Below, piece after piece: positions 35,977-43,788 of a DNA stretch of 64,000 nucleotides; the first letter of the stretch is position 1, and the number at the start of each line of letters is the position of its first letter. The position numbers and the translations under genes were made by a program. The notes beneath the pieces were generated by a model. It ran no database searches. It had not been told where the DNA came from and worked only from the letters and a program-made list of their open reading frames with translations. Origin of the DNA: Micromonospora pattaloongensis (GTDB taxonomy: Bacteria > Actinomycetota > Actinomycetes > Mycobacteriales > Micromonosporaceae); assembly GCF_900107255.1 (NCBI RefSeq), contig NZ_FNPH01000001.1:434001-498000 (forward strand). The letters are read 5' to 3'.

Positions 35977-36438
35977 TCAGGTGGTCGTGTCGGCACGGCT
36001 GCCGTCGTCGAACCATGACGGAGCGGTGTAGAGATCGGCGACCTCGGCTGCCGGCACCTTGGCCACCACGATGCCGACGCGTCGTGGGTTATTCGGCGTC
36101 CGCCAGTCAATCACCATCTGATCCTGCTCATCAGCGTCTGCGTCGACCAACACGTTGAAGAGCAGTTGGCCGTCCTCTTCGCTGTACACGTCAGCCGCCA
36201 GCTCCATGACCCCGCCAGACCGCAGGGTCACGATCCACCGACTAGGGATTCCCGCAGCGAACTCCACGGCAGCAGACACTAGCTGTATCCGGCGTACAGG
36301 TCGTGCGTCGCTCACCAGTTCAGCCGCCGTTACAGGGCGGCTGAACTGCTGTTCCTTCCGGTGCTGCTGGTCGTCCTCGGCCGCCATTGGTCGGCGCTTG
36401 ACGGCCCGGCCGGCCCGGACGGCCCGGAGACGGCTCAT
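35977..36438 (-). CDS. Hypothetical protein, 153 residues
   Basis: Unknown. The core SDARPVRRIQLVSAAVEFAAGIPSRWIVTLRSGGVMELAADVYSEE alternates hydrophobic strands, and NNPRRVGIVVAKVPAAEVADLYTAPSWF closes it, suggesting a small beta-rich domain. The ATG at 36438 is chosen for GCGAGGG six bases upstream, although an ATG at 36387 (MAAEDDQQHR) would drop a basic 17-residue lead. The 245 bases between it and the XRE gene hold no gene beyond a repeated motif. Confidence 0.65.
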   Translation of the reverse strand: MSRLRAVRAGRAVKRRPMAAEDDQQHRKEQQFSRPVTAAELVSDARPVRRIQLVSAAVEFAAGIPSRWIVTLRSGGVMELAADVYSEEDGQLLFNVLVDADADEQDQMVIDWRTPNNPRRVGIVVAKVPAAEVADLYTAPSWFDDGSRADTTT

Positions 36439-36447
36439 GTCTATCCC

Positions 36448-36461
36448 TCGCTTGTAAGCTC
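36448..36461 (-). promoter_or_regulatory. Shared 14-base motif, second copy
   Basis: TCGCTTGTAAGCTC overlaps the ribosome-site region of the 153-residue protein gene and the beginning of the integrase remnant. See the copy at 35834-35847. Confidence 0.35.
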
Positions 36462-37274
36462 TGCGCGCCCTATGCCCAGCTCCCGGAGAACGAGTTTCGT
36501 CTACTGGTCGAGACGGACATCGAGACCGGCCTTCGCTGGGGTGAGCTGACGGGGCTACGCCCCCAAGACATCAACTTCGCCACCCGAATGCTGTTGGTGA
36601 CTCGGGTCGCGGTCGAGCTGACCAAGCGGTTCCACCCCGAGGGCGGACGCTTTCTGGTCAAGGAGTACCCGAAGGACGAGGAACACCGGCGCCTGAAGCT
36701 CAGTCCGCAGATCTCCGCCAAGCTGAAGGCTCATGTCGACGACAAGGACCTCGGGCCGGATGACCTCCTGTTCGCGATCCGCGACTCGGAGAACACGTCG
36801 ACTCCCCGACTGCGCGCGGTCCCAGACCCGGAAACCCTGGGGCTGACCGAGCCGAATGACAAGGGTCGGCAGTACCGCCACGGGACGCTGAGCGCGTACA
36901 CCGCCGGGAAGTGCAAGTGTCAAAGCTGCAAGGACGCGTTCGCGATCTAGCGCGCGCAGCGCCGGGCCGGCGGCAAGGACTCTCCGCGAGGCAAGCGAGG
37001 CGTGACCACCGATGGCCATATTCCCCGGTCGTGGTTCCGCACGACGGTCTGGTACCCCGCTCTCAACCGAGCGCAGATCAGGAAGGTACGCGTCCACGAT
37101 CTCCGGCACGCGCACGCCTCATGGCTACTGGCCGGCGGCGCGGATCTCCAAGTGGTGAAGGAGCGGCTCGGTCACGCCAACATCGCCACAACCCAAAAAT
37201 ACCTACACACCTTGCCCGAAGCCGAAGACGCCGCAGTAAACGCCTTTACTAGAACGCGCCGACGCAGCATTTGA
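36459..37274 (+). pseudogene. Tyrosine integrase remnant (N-truncated, internal amber stop)
   Basis: In one frame the sequence reads as the catalytic domain of an actinomycete site-specific integrase: ETGLRWGELTGLRPQDI with the first catalytic Arg, a family-typical insert with [25 protein letters not shown] (HxxR) and [18 protein letters not shown] (His and the nucleophilic Tyr). The N-terminal SAM-like arm-binding domain is missing, and a single TAG at about 36948-36950 interrupts the frame where relatives continue with Tyr-Arg-x-x-Arg-Arg. All catalytic residues survive downstream, so the decay looks recent. Probably the recombinase that once moved this element or a neighbour. Confidence 0.88.
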
Positions 37275-37277
37275 AGA

Positions 37278-37997
37278 CTATTTTGATTTTTGCACACCCA
37301 TTTCATCGAGAAATCGGTTCATAAGTTCTATCACCAGCGTGAACGACTGCGGATCCTCAATCGCAGCGAAAACTTCATCGAGCTTGTGCCGCGCTTGCAG
37401 ACGGAGATCATCGATCTTATCGACCTTAGCCACCTCCAGCGCTCTTCTGAGCTCGGCGAACGCTTCCAGCATCGACTTTACCTTCGGCTTTGGATCTCCC
37501 ACGGCGAACTGAATATCCGCGTACCGCTGCATCCACCACATCGGACCGATAGCCGGATCAGTCAATCTGCGGAGTAAAAGCTCGAGCTGCACGTTCTCCT
37601 TGGCAAAGGCTGACTGGATAGCCACCTCCGCGCCCATCCTGCTTTTTAGGATGGCACGGCCCCTCCTCGGAATGCGTAAGTTAACGTACCCCATAACCAG
37701 GATGCGATTTTCGTCATCGGACACCTCATCACACAGGGCAGCGTTTATAGCATCTTCAGCTCGACCATAGTCGAACGCCCTGTATTTAATAGCCTGCGCG
37801 CTGGCCAATTCTCGCAGAACATACCGAGCAAGAGCATCGGGGGAAATCGGGGGCAACATTTCCGACGCAGGATTGAGGCGCCACCTATAACGAAACCGTG
37901 CATGATATCGCAGATCAAAGTCACGGTTCTCCAAGGAAGCGGAAAAGGAGCCGCGACGCCCGGGTCGCAGCTCCTTGAACCAGAGGACGATTCCCAT
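37278..37997 (-). CDS. Third gene of candidate conflict operon, 239 residues
   Basis: No family assigned. It starts MGIVLWFKELRPGRRGSFSA, then alternates DFDLRYHARFRYRW strands with a long helical region (LARYVLRELASAQAIKYRAF, EDAINAALCDE, AEVAIQSAFAKENVQLELLL) and WWMQRYADIQFAV. The strand-then-long-helix plan is reminiscent of band-7/SPFH proteins, but this is weak. The ATG directly abuts the TAA of the NTPase-like gene (TAAATG), so it is translationally coupled to it. Local GC is near 40-55 percent, far below the flanks. Confidence 0.72.
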   Translation of the reverse strand: MGIVLWFKELRPGRRGSFSASLENRDFDLRYHARFRYRWRLNPASEMLPPISPDALARYVLRELASAQAIKYRAFDYGRAEDAINAALCDEVSDDENRILVMGYVNLRIPRRGRAILKSRMGAEVAIQSAFAKENVQLELLLRRLTDPAIGPMWWMQRYADIQFAVGDPKPKVKSMLEAFAELRRALEVAKVDKIDDLRLQARHKLDEVFAAIEDPQSFTLVIELMNRFLDEMGVQKSK

Positions 37998-40064
37998 TTA
38001 CGTACGAATGCCGATTTCGGTCGAGGTCGACGGAGATAACCTATCCTCGGATCGGGGTGGCACGACATCAATTTCCCCGCCAGCGAGACCATAAGCAGAG
38101 TTAATCTGCGCGAAGAGCCGGCTAATCAGAACGCCCCTCAGCTTTCCTTCCGGCGCAATAACATCACGGACCGGCGGATCGATATGACCAACAACACGAC
38201 CGAGCTGAATTAGTACGTCTACCACTGCTTCTTGCGGCAACTGATCGTCCTCGGCAGCTCGCCGCCAGCTCAGCAAACCCGGTACCGCAGAGTCCCTCTG
38301 CGGGCCTTGCCGAATAACCTGGAGCCAACCGTCAACGAGGCGAGCTCGAACCGCTTGCTCCGCTTGACCGCTGCGAGTTAAAGCGACCTGGAGCGGTGAA
38401 AAATCTGACTGATTTTCTGCGGGGGGAGCAAAGACATCGAGGAAAACACCCGTCTCAACTGCCGCAGGCTTACCATCTGTCGGAGTAATCCACTTCACAA
38501 TGGTGTCAACAGCTAGCACGGCTATGTCAGGAGCGCCTACTAGCCCCCTAACAGCCTTGACAGCATCCGCACTTACCTGCGGCGTCCCGGCCGAAACTAG
38601 CAGATACTTCGCCCTGGTCAACGCTTGGCTGGGATACGTGCGGCCGAATTCTCCAGAGATCGCACGAGCAACTGCGCGCTGCCGCGAGGGTTCCCTCTTG
38701 CCACTCGCCCATTTCGTTAATTCAGCACGCACTTGGCTACCAAAAATCGGATGGACCGCTAGATCGGAGAGAAGGTCACCCACAAGATCGATGCTCTTCT
38801 CTTCTCCTTCAACAAGCCAGCCCTCTGCCAAGGTGAGAAGGGGAGTTAATCCCACCGCCTCCGCAAGCTTCGATAATGAACTGGCCAGAACCTCCAGATG
38901 CCCTTGCGCTGAACCCCGGCTAATTTCCTGCAACCAACGAGTCAAGACTTGACTAAGCTGAGTGTGTTCCTTCCACACATATTCGAGGATCGCCGGTCCT
39001 TGCGAGTCATGAATCAGAGAAGCAGCACCGGTTTTCGCGTCGAACGATATGCCCGCCGGCTTCAACCTGCTGCGCGCATCTGGACGTGCAAGAAGTCCGC
39101 CTTCGCGCGGGGGAAGATTGATCTCCGGTGCCAGTAACAGCTGATCAGCACAGTCAAGAAGGACGGCAGCAGGTGCACCGTTCAGAAGCGAACCAGTAAT
39201 CCGGATAGCCCGCACTTCGACTTCTTCCGTACCGCCACTAAACCATTGGCTCAGTTTGTCGCGCCAACCTCGGTACTCGTCGAGCTTTTCTTCATCTTTT
39301 GAATTGTCGGCTACCGCGATAATGTGCGCCAACCGAACGGATTCGCTTGGTGATGAGTTTTCTGGAAGAACGCCGTAGAAAACGCTACTTGGGTCATCGA
39401 CCCAAGATGCCCGCTCGGCGACAGCTGGGCGAGCACGAAGATACTTCTTGACAACATCGACGGAGTTAGGGCAGCCAATGTCCTGTACAAGAATTCCGTG
39501 ACGTACACCGTCCACCCAAGCCCTCGTCCACACCGAGGACGTTGCCGTCACTACGAGGTAGCTACCACGCGCCTGCAGCTTTCGCGCATACCCAATCAGA
39601 TCCTCATAGAACTGGTTGGGGAGCGGCTGGGAGACTCCCCTGAGATTGAGCAGATATCCAGAATTGGACTCTTGGGGAAGGCTTTCGGCGTCCGGAATAT
39701 CCCAGTCTGGAAGAAGTTCAAAAAGACGCTCGCGTGGAGTTGTCGTCGAAGCAAGCAGTCGCAACCCGGCAGACCGGCGACCGTAGCCTTCCGGTGCCCG
39801 CAGTACCACGATCCTCACAGGCGGATTCGGCGCAATAGGCGAACGAATTTCTCGGAGAGGCGAAGCGAAGAAGCCCGGCTCTACAAACTGATTCTCTGGC
39901 ATCACCGCTTCCGGGTCTACCGGACGGGGTCGCAGACGACGCAACCCCGTTAGATAGGTCGTAATGTTGTTGTCGCGGCCGGCGACGGCAAGACCGCCCT
40001 CCACTTGATTTCCAGTGACCTGTTGCGGTATTGGACGGACAACTCCAACCTGCGGTTCAACCAT
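37998..40064 (-). CDS. NTPase-like protein with N-terminal Gly/Asn motif (candidate NLR-like sensor)
   Basis: 688 residues. Residues 14-34 (QQVTGNQVEGG then AVAGRDNNI) closely match the C-terminal end of the small protein encoded just upstream. A degenerate P-loop APEGYGRRSAG (about 90-100; Arg where Lys is usual) and the strand YLLNLRG (137-143) in Walker B position follow, then YLVVTATSSVW (sensor-like). From about 350 on the protein is alpha-helical, HEAT/ARM-like, to a Ser/Pro-rich tail. This is the plan of signalling NTPases with an N-terminal adhesion motif, an NTPase core and a helical repeat sensor, though NTP hydrolysis is doubtful without the Walker Lys. Start overlaps the previous stop by one base (TGATG). 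Confidence 0.75.
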   Translation of the reverse strand: MVEPQVGVVRPIPQQVTGNQVEGGLAVAGRDNNITTYLTGLRRLRPRPVDPEAVMPENQFVEPGFFASPLREIRSPIAPNPPVRIVVLRAPEGYGRRSAGLRLLASTTTPRERLFELLPDWDIPDAESLPQESNSGYLLNLRGVSQPLPNQFYEDLIGYARKLQARGSYLVVTATSSVWTRAWVDGVRHGILVQDIGCPNSVDVVKKYLRARPAVAERASWVDDPSSVFYGVLPENSSPSESVRLAHIIAVADNSKDEEKLDEYRGWRDKLSQWFSGGTEEVEVRAIRITGSLLNGAPAAVLLDCADQLLLAPEINLPPREGGLLARPDARSRLKPAGISFDAKTGAASLIHDSQGPAILEYVWKEHTQLSQVLTRWLQEISRGSAQGHLEVLASSLSKLAEAVGLTPLLTLAEGWLVEGEEKSIDLVGDLLSDLAVHPIFGSQVRAELTKWASGKREPSRQRAVARAISGEFGRTYPSQALTRAKYLLVSAGTPQVSADAVKAVRGLVGAPDIAVLAVDTIVKWITPTDGKPAAVETGVFLDVFAPPAENQSDFSPLQVALTRSGQAEQAVRARLVDGWLQVIRQGPQRDSAVPGLLSWRRAAEDDQLPQEAVVDVLIQLGRVVGHIDPPVRDVIAPEGKLRGVLISRLFAQINSAYGLAGGEIDVVPPRSEDRLSPSTSTEIGIRT

Positions 40065-40483
40065 CAGCGTGTTACTCCGATGTTGTTGTCGTTCCCCGCC
40101 GTATAGATGCTGCCGCCTACAATATTTTGTGCGACGATTTGCTGGGACGCCCCAGGGGAACTTTCAGCGAGCTTCTCGTTAACGCTACGGACGAATTCCT
40201 CAAGCGAACTCGCTGGGAGGGTGTCCGCACAATCCGCAAGAATCTCTTCGACTGGCACCCGAACGCCTTCCGCCATAATCGGACGTTGCTCAGGCTGCAA
40301 CGCTGCGACCGCCTGAGCCAGCGTGTCAAGCCGTACCAACTCTGCAGGCTCCTGCCCCGTGGCCGTGTTCCGGGGTGCGATCATCTCTTTGAGACGGGCA
40401 CGTGCGTACTGATAAACGTCGGTACCCATGGTTCCCGCGACCGCCGCACTAGCGGCGGTCAAGACCTCTACTGGTATTGACAT
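40064..40483 (-). CDS. Small helical protein with C-terminal Gly/Asn motif (candidate effector/adaptor)
   Basis: 139 residues and first gene of the operon; GAGAGG precedes the ATG. The N-terminal 35 residues (PVEVLTAASAAVAGTMGTDVY, then QYARARLKEMI) form an Ala-rich, possibly membrane-active helix seen at the start of many actinobacterial small proteins that end in short repeat motifs. A helical middle follows. Residues 114-135 (QQIVAQNIVGG then IYTAGNDNNI) match residues 14-34 of the NTPase-like protein. By analogy with bacterial amyloid signalling (BASS) pairs it could be the death effector seeded by the NTPase-like partner; this is inference. Confidence 0.75.
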   Translation of the reverse strand: MSIPVEVLTAASAAVAGTMGTDVYQYARARLKEMIAPRNTATGQEPAELVRLDTLAQAVAALQPEQRPIMAEGVRVPVEEILADCADTLPASSLEEFVRSVNEKLAESSPGASQQIVAQNIVGGSIYTAGNDNNIGVTR

Positions 40484-40763
40484 GCGTCGCCTCTCGCCAT
40501 CATCAGCCCTCCAGAGACCGTGATCGTAGCCACATAGGGCGTCTAGGAGCCTGGATCAATCGCAAAGACGACAGCGTGAGCTCTGGCCTGCTAGCCGATC
40601 AAGGTGTCGTCGACGAGTTAGCCGAGCTGACTTATACCATCCATTGCGGATTTGTCCTTATTCGCACGATCTGCTCGCCGTAGCCTCAAAACACGGTTCC
40701 CCGGGCACGGCTCGGCGGTCCCCGGCTAGCACAGTTCGAACCGGACGCCACTACGATCCATGC
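40484..40763. other. Divergent promoter region
   Basis: 280 bases between the three-gene operon and the small membrane protein at 40764, of moderate GC. It should hold both promoters. No gene or clear operator is recognised. Confidence 0.4.
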
Positions 40764-40970
40764 GTGCACACTGGAACGATCACTGCGGATGCGAACACAG
40801 ATGTCATTCTTCTCCGACTCGGCGTTGCGGCGTTCACGCTCCTAGTTGCGATTACATTCGCAAGCTGGTGGCGTTCCGGAAAAGGACGCCGAGCGCCTTT
40901 GACCATAATCGGATGGGCAATCGTATTCGCCTCTTTACTGTTGGGTATCAGTATCGCGCTATTGGGATAG
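40764..40970 (+). CDS. Small two-helix membrane protein, 68 residues
   Basis: GTG at 40764 starts VHTGTITADANTDVILLRLG, followed by two membrane helices (about 14-35, VILLRLGVAAFTLLVAITFA, and 46-66, IIGWAIVFASLLLGISIALL) with a basic loop RSGKGRRA between. It lies divergently next to the three-gene operon inside the element. Unknown function; an accessory or immunity-like role is only a guess. Confidence 0.5.
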   Translation: MHTGTITADANTDVILLRLGVAAFTLLVAITFASWWRSGKGRRAPLTIIGWAIVFASLLLGISIALLG

Positions 40971-41142
40971 TCCTAGAGTGGAACATATATTTCCAGAAGC
41001 GCCAACTGTCTGCGAACGCCGAATCGAGGCGCTGACCGAACAGCTTAAGCATTCTAATTTCACTGCTTGAGCGAGCATATGCGCAACAATAGACTAGATA
41101 TCGAACTCGCCAGCTTCTACACCGGAAGTCGCGGGTGTAACC

Positions 41143-41559
41143 GTGGACCGCCCTATCAGTGCCCTGGCCACGATCGCCGTCCTACCGATCACCGAACACG
41201 CCCGCACCCTCATCCGAACGTGCTGCACCCTCGCCACCCGGCCCCAACACAAGGAGGTCAGCCTGCGCCGTTGGGCACATCAACTCGGCTACCGAGGCCA
41301 CACGGCCACCAAAAGCCGCCGATACTCCACCACCTACACCGCCCTACGCGCCGCTCGCGCCGATCATCTCCGCGCGATCAACCAGGAGCCGGCACCCGCC
41401 GACGAGGTCATCACCGAGAAGGAATGGCGCTACACCCACGCGGGACACGGCCTCGGTCAAGCCATGTTCGCCGAGACGATCGCTGACGACCTCCGCGTTG
41501 CCCGCGAGGCAGCTCGGGCGGCGCTCGCCGACACGGACGGCTCGGAGGTGTCCCGATGA
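41143..41559 (+). pseudogene. RepSA-type replication initiator, C-terminal fragment
   Basis: 139 codons that match only the end of RepSA-like initiators of actinomycete integrative elements: LIRTCCTLATRPQHKEVSLR, RRWAHQLGYRGHTATKSRRY, STTYTALRAARADH. Full-length RepSA proteins are over 400 residues, and the catalytic initiator part is missing upstream. The stop overlaps the xis start (ATGA at 41556-41559), the standard repSA-xis coupling. The fragment is probably kept only by linkage. Confidence 0.85.
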
Positions 41560-41771
41560 GCACCGACCGGCCATGGACCCTCGAAAGGGTCCGGGCTCTT
41601 GGCCTCACCACCGACGTCGAGACAGCCGGGGCCATCCTCGGCATCGGCCGAAGCAAGGCGTACGCCATAGCCAAGGCGGGAGCGTTTCCAGTACGGGTGT
41701 TGCGGGTCGGACGCAGCTACGTCGTACCGGTGCCGGCGATTCTCGAAGCGCTCGGCGTCGCCACCGGATAG
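41556..41771 (+). CDS. xis: Excisionase-type helix-turn-helix protein
   Basis: 71 residues with the winged-helix/MerR-like excisionase fold: TTDVETAGAILGIGRSKAYA, IAKAGAFPVRVLRVGRSYVV, then PVPAILEALGV. Such proteins bind att arms and direct the integrase to excise the element. Coupled to the RepSA remnant and lying 119 bases from tRNA-Ala, where an integrase gene is expected but absent. Probably intact but without a functional partner here. Confidence 0.88.
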   Translation: MSTDRPWTLERVRALGLTTDVETAGAILGIGRSKAYAIAKAGAFPVRVLRVGRSYVVPVPAILEALGVATG

Positions 41772-41840
41772 TCCGATCCGCCTCGATGGGATCGTGGGGC
41801 GGTGATTTGCGCCACGGTCAAACGACGGTCAAATGATCAA

Positions 41841-41875
41841 GGGCTGGTCACCAGAACTCGGTGATCAGCCCTTTT
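41841..41875 (+). terminator. Terminator between xis and tRNA-Ala
   Basis: GGGCTGGTCACC pairs with GGTGATCAGCCC (one G-T pair) around a 7-base loop, followed by CTTTT on the plus strand. It ends xis-side transcription and can also serve tRNA-Ala read from the other side. Confidence 0.8.
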
Positions 41876-41890
41876 ACCTGCGAAAATATG

Positions 41891-41964
41891 TGGAGCTGAG
41901 GGGATTTGAACCCCTGACCCCCTCGATGCGAACGAGGTGCGCTACCGGTCTGCGCCACAGCCCC
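41891..41964 (-). tRNA. tRNA-Ala (anticodon CGC)
   Basis: 74 nt on the minus strand. Acceptor GGGGCTG pairs with CAGCTCC, including the G3:U70 wobble that identifies alanine tRNAs, then discriminator A. D-arm GCGCAGACCGGTAGCGC, anticodon stem CCTCG/CGAGG with loop TTCGCAT (anticodon CGC), T-arm AGGGGTTCAAATCCCCT. CCA is not encoded. Its anticodon-to-T-arm segment serves as the right att-like repeat. Confidence 0.97.
41913..41933 (+). repeat. Right att-like copy inside tRNA-Ala
   Basis: The 21 bases identical to 33358-33378. On the tRNA strand they run from the last anticodon-stem base through the anticodon loop and variable arm to the first bases of the T-arm, the region used as crossover site by many tyrosine integrases. 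Confidence 0.85.
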
Positions 41965-42162
41965 CCGGCTGAACCTTGGTCCAGTCGGTCGCCGCCGCCG
42001 GTTTCCCAGCAGCGGACCGGCGCCTAGGTTAACAGGTCCGGAGGCGGTACGGCGAATCCGCCCCGGCGTGCCGCCGATCACCCCCGCCGTACGGACCCAT
42101 CAGGGACTTTCGCGCCGATCGAGGACGCACGCACCCGGTCGGAGATGAACCCCGACGGGCGG

Positions 42163-42978
42163 TTACGCCGAGTGGGCGGCGCCGTGGCCGCCGGCCTCGT
42201 AGGCGCGGCCGCGCAGGCCGCCGGCGCGCCGGTAGGAGACCGAGCCGGCGACGCCGCCGCCGGAGGCGGCGGCCGGGACGTCGCTGGGCCGGTCCAGGCC
42301 CATCGCGGCCCGGCGTACCGCCTCGCGCTGCGCCGCCAGCCGGCGCTGCGCCTCCCGGCGGGCCGCGGCGCGCCGGGCCTGTTCCCGCCGGACCTCGGCC
42401 TGCCGGGCGGCGAGCCAGGCGGCCTCGCGCGCCTCGGCGCGACGCCGCCGCCGGTCGATGAGGGCGCGGTTGCGCATGTGCACCATGTACGCGGCGAGCA
42501 GCGTGGCGGTGACGGAGAAGCCGATCCAGAAGCCGGGGCTGACCACGACGACCCCGACCAGCTCGACGAAGTTCAGCAGGACCAGCGCGGCGAAGACCCG
42601 GCGGCGCCGGTAGACGGCGGGCGTGTGCCGGCGGGTGGGCGGGCGCCGGCGCGGCCGGCCGGCGCTGCGCGGCACCGCGCGCAACCTTCCGCGGCGGCCG
42701 GAGCCGGGCGGCCCGGAGGTGGGCGCGGCGGCCGGCGGGCCGGAGACCGGGTCGTCGGAGGGCACCCCGGCGCGCAGCGTCACGACCAGGCGCGGTGGGT
42801 TGACGGGACGCCGGCCCGGGACAGTACGACGCCGCCGGCGGCGCTGCAATACCCGCGCCGTCGACTGCGCCCGCTCCGCGACCAGGCGCTCGGTCGCGTC
42901 GTACCGGCGAACCAGTGCGGGCGCAAGGGCGAGCAACCCGGCGGCGGCGAGGACGGCGAGGAGCACCGAGGTCGGCAC
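42163..42978 (-). CDS. sepX: SepX/GlpR-like membrane protein of the divisome
   Basis: 271 residues. An N-terminal membrane helix (VPTSVLLAVLAAAGLLALAP) is followed by the family stretch LVRRYDATERLVAERAQSTA and RVLQRRRRRRTVPGR. Then comes a Pro/Arg-rich linker, two more helices (about 133-175) and a long Arg/Ala coiled coil. The second GTG at 42978 is preferred for the GGGAGG spacing. The galU-glp-rimJ-sepX order is conserved in actinobacteria, and in Streptomyces SepX stabilises sporulation septa. Assignment rests on the N-terminal segment and synteny (Rv0996 position in M. tuberculosis). Confidence 0.65.
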   Translation of the reverse strand: MPTSVLLAVLAAAGLLALAPALVRRYDATERLVAERAQSTARVLQRRRRRRTVPGRRPVNPPRLVVTLRAGVPSDDPVSGPPAAAPTSGPPGSGRRGRLRAVPRSAGRPRRRPPTRRHTPAVYRRRRVFAALVLLNFVELVGVVVVSPGFWIGFSVTATLLAAYMVHMRNRALIDRRRRRAEAREAAWLAARQAEVRREQARRAAARREAQRRLAAQREAVRRAAMGLDRPSDVPAAASGGGVAGSVSYRRAGGLRGRAYEAGGHGAAHSA

Positions 42979-43149
42979 CCTCACCCCTCCCGTCACCTGC
43001 AAGCGGCAACCGGCTGGCCCGCCCGGACCAGTGTCGGGTTCCCGGAGGAACAATGGGCTGTTGGTTGCCGTACGTCCCAGTTACCTGAGGTTACGGGCGG
43101 CCGTGCGGGAAACCGGCGCGCCGCGCCGACCGGGATGCACAGAAAAAGA

Positions 43150-43788
43150 TCAACGAGCGGCGGCGCGCCCACGCTTCCAGCGGGCCAGCAGACCACCCTC
43201 GGGGGTGACCTCCTCGCTGGTCAGCGCGTAGCCGATGTGGTCACGCCACGCCCCGTCGATGTGCATGTAGCGCGGGTGATACGCCTCCTCGCGGAAGCCG
43301 AGCTTCTCGACGACCCGTCGCGACGGCCCGTTCTCGGGGCGGATGTTGACCTCGATCCGGTGCAGCCCGCCGACGGTGAAGGCGTGGTCGACGGCGAGCG
43401 CCAGCGCGGTCGGCATGATGCCCCGCCCCGCGACGGCGGCGTCGATCCAGTAGCCGGCGTACGTCGAGCAGAACGCCCGGCGCACGATGTTGCCGAGGTT
43501 GAGGTGGCCGACGAAGCGCTCCCCGCCGGCCTCGCGCAGCACGATCGCGAACGGCATGCTGTCGCCGCGCCGCGACGACGACCGCTGGTCGCGGTGCACG
43601 TAGCGGAACGCCCGGGCCGAGTTGAGCTCGTCCCAGGGCCCCGGCGGGACGGACTCCCACGGGGCCAGCCAGGCCCGGTTCCGTCGCCGCACCTCCGACC
43701 AGGCCGCCGCGTCCGACCGCCGGTAGGGGCGGAGCAGCACCGGTCCGTCGGCGAGCTCCACCGGCCATCCCGGGGTCGAACGGATCAT
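43150..43788 (-). CDS. rimJ: RimJ-family GNAT acetyltransferase
   Basis: By family acetylates the N-terminal Ala of ribosomal protein S5, or other protein N-termini. 212 residues: LLRPYRRSDAAAWSEVRRRN, SMPFAIVLREAGGERFVGHLNL, and the acetyl-CoA loop VAGRGIMPTALALAVDHAF with HRIEVNIRPENGPSRRVVEKLGF. ATG at 43788 overlaps the glp stop by four bases. Synteny with Rv0995. Confidence 0.92.
   Translation of the reverse strand: MIRSTPGWPVELADGPVLLRPYRRSDAAAWSEVRRRNRAWLAPWESVPPGPWDELNSARAFRYVHRDQRSSSRRGDSMPFAIVLREAGGERFVGHLNLGNIVRRAFCSTYAGYWIDAAVAGRGIMPTALALAVDHAFTVGGLHRIEVNIRPENGPSRRVVEKLGFREEAYHPRYMHIDGAWRDHIGYALTSEEVTPEGGLLARWKRGRAAAR

Larger units (their letters stand above)
33358..41933. mobile_element. 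Decayed integrative element at tRNA-Ala(CGC)
   Basis: Bounded by a 21-bp direct repeat whose right copy runs from the anticodon loop into the T-arm of tRNA-Ala, a typical tyrosine-recombinase target. Contents: micro-ORF cassette B and its XRE regulator, an integrase pseudogene, a lower-GC three-gene operon, a RepSA C-terminal fragment and an intact excisionase gene. repSA-xis next to a tRNA is the layout of actinomycete integrative and conjugative elements such as pSAM2, but the integrase expected between xis and the tRNA is gone and no transfer gene remains. The left copy lacks the rest of the tRNA 3' end, so the boundary may be a remnant rather than a clean attL. Confidence 0.7.

Noticed and set aside
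40031-40480. 149-codon plus-strand frame
   Set aside because: Antisense to the 139-residue adaptor gene, which has a ribosome site, coupling and a paired motif.
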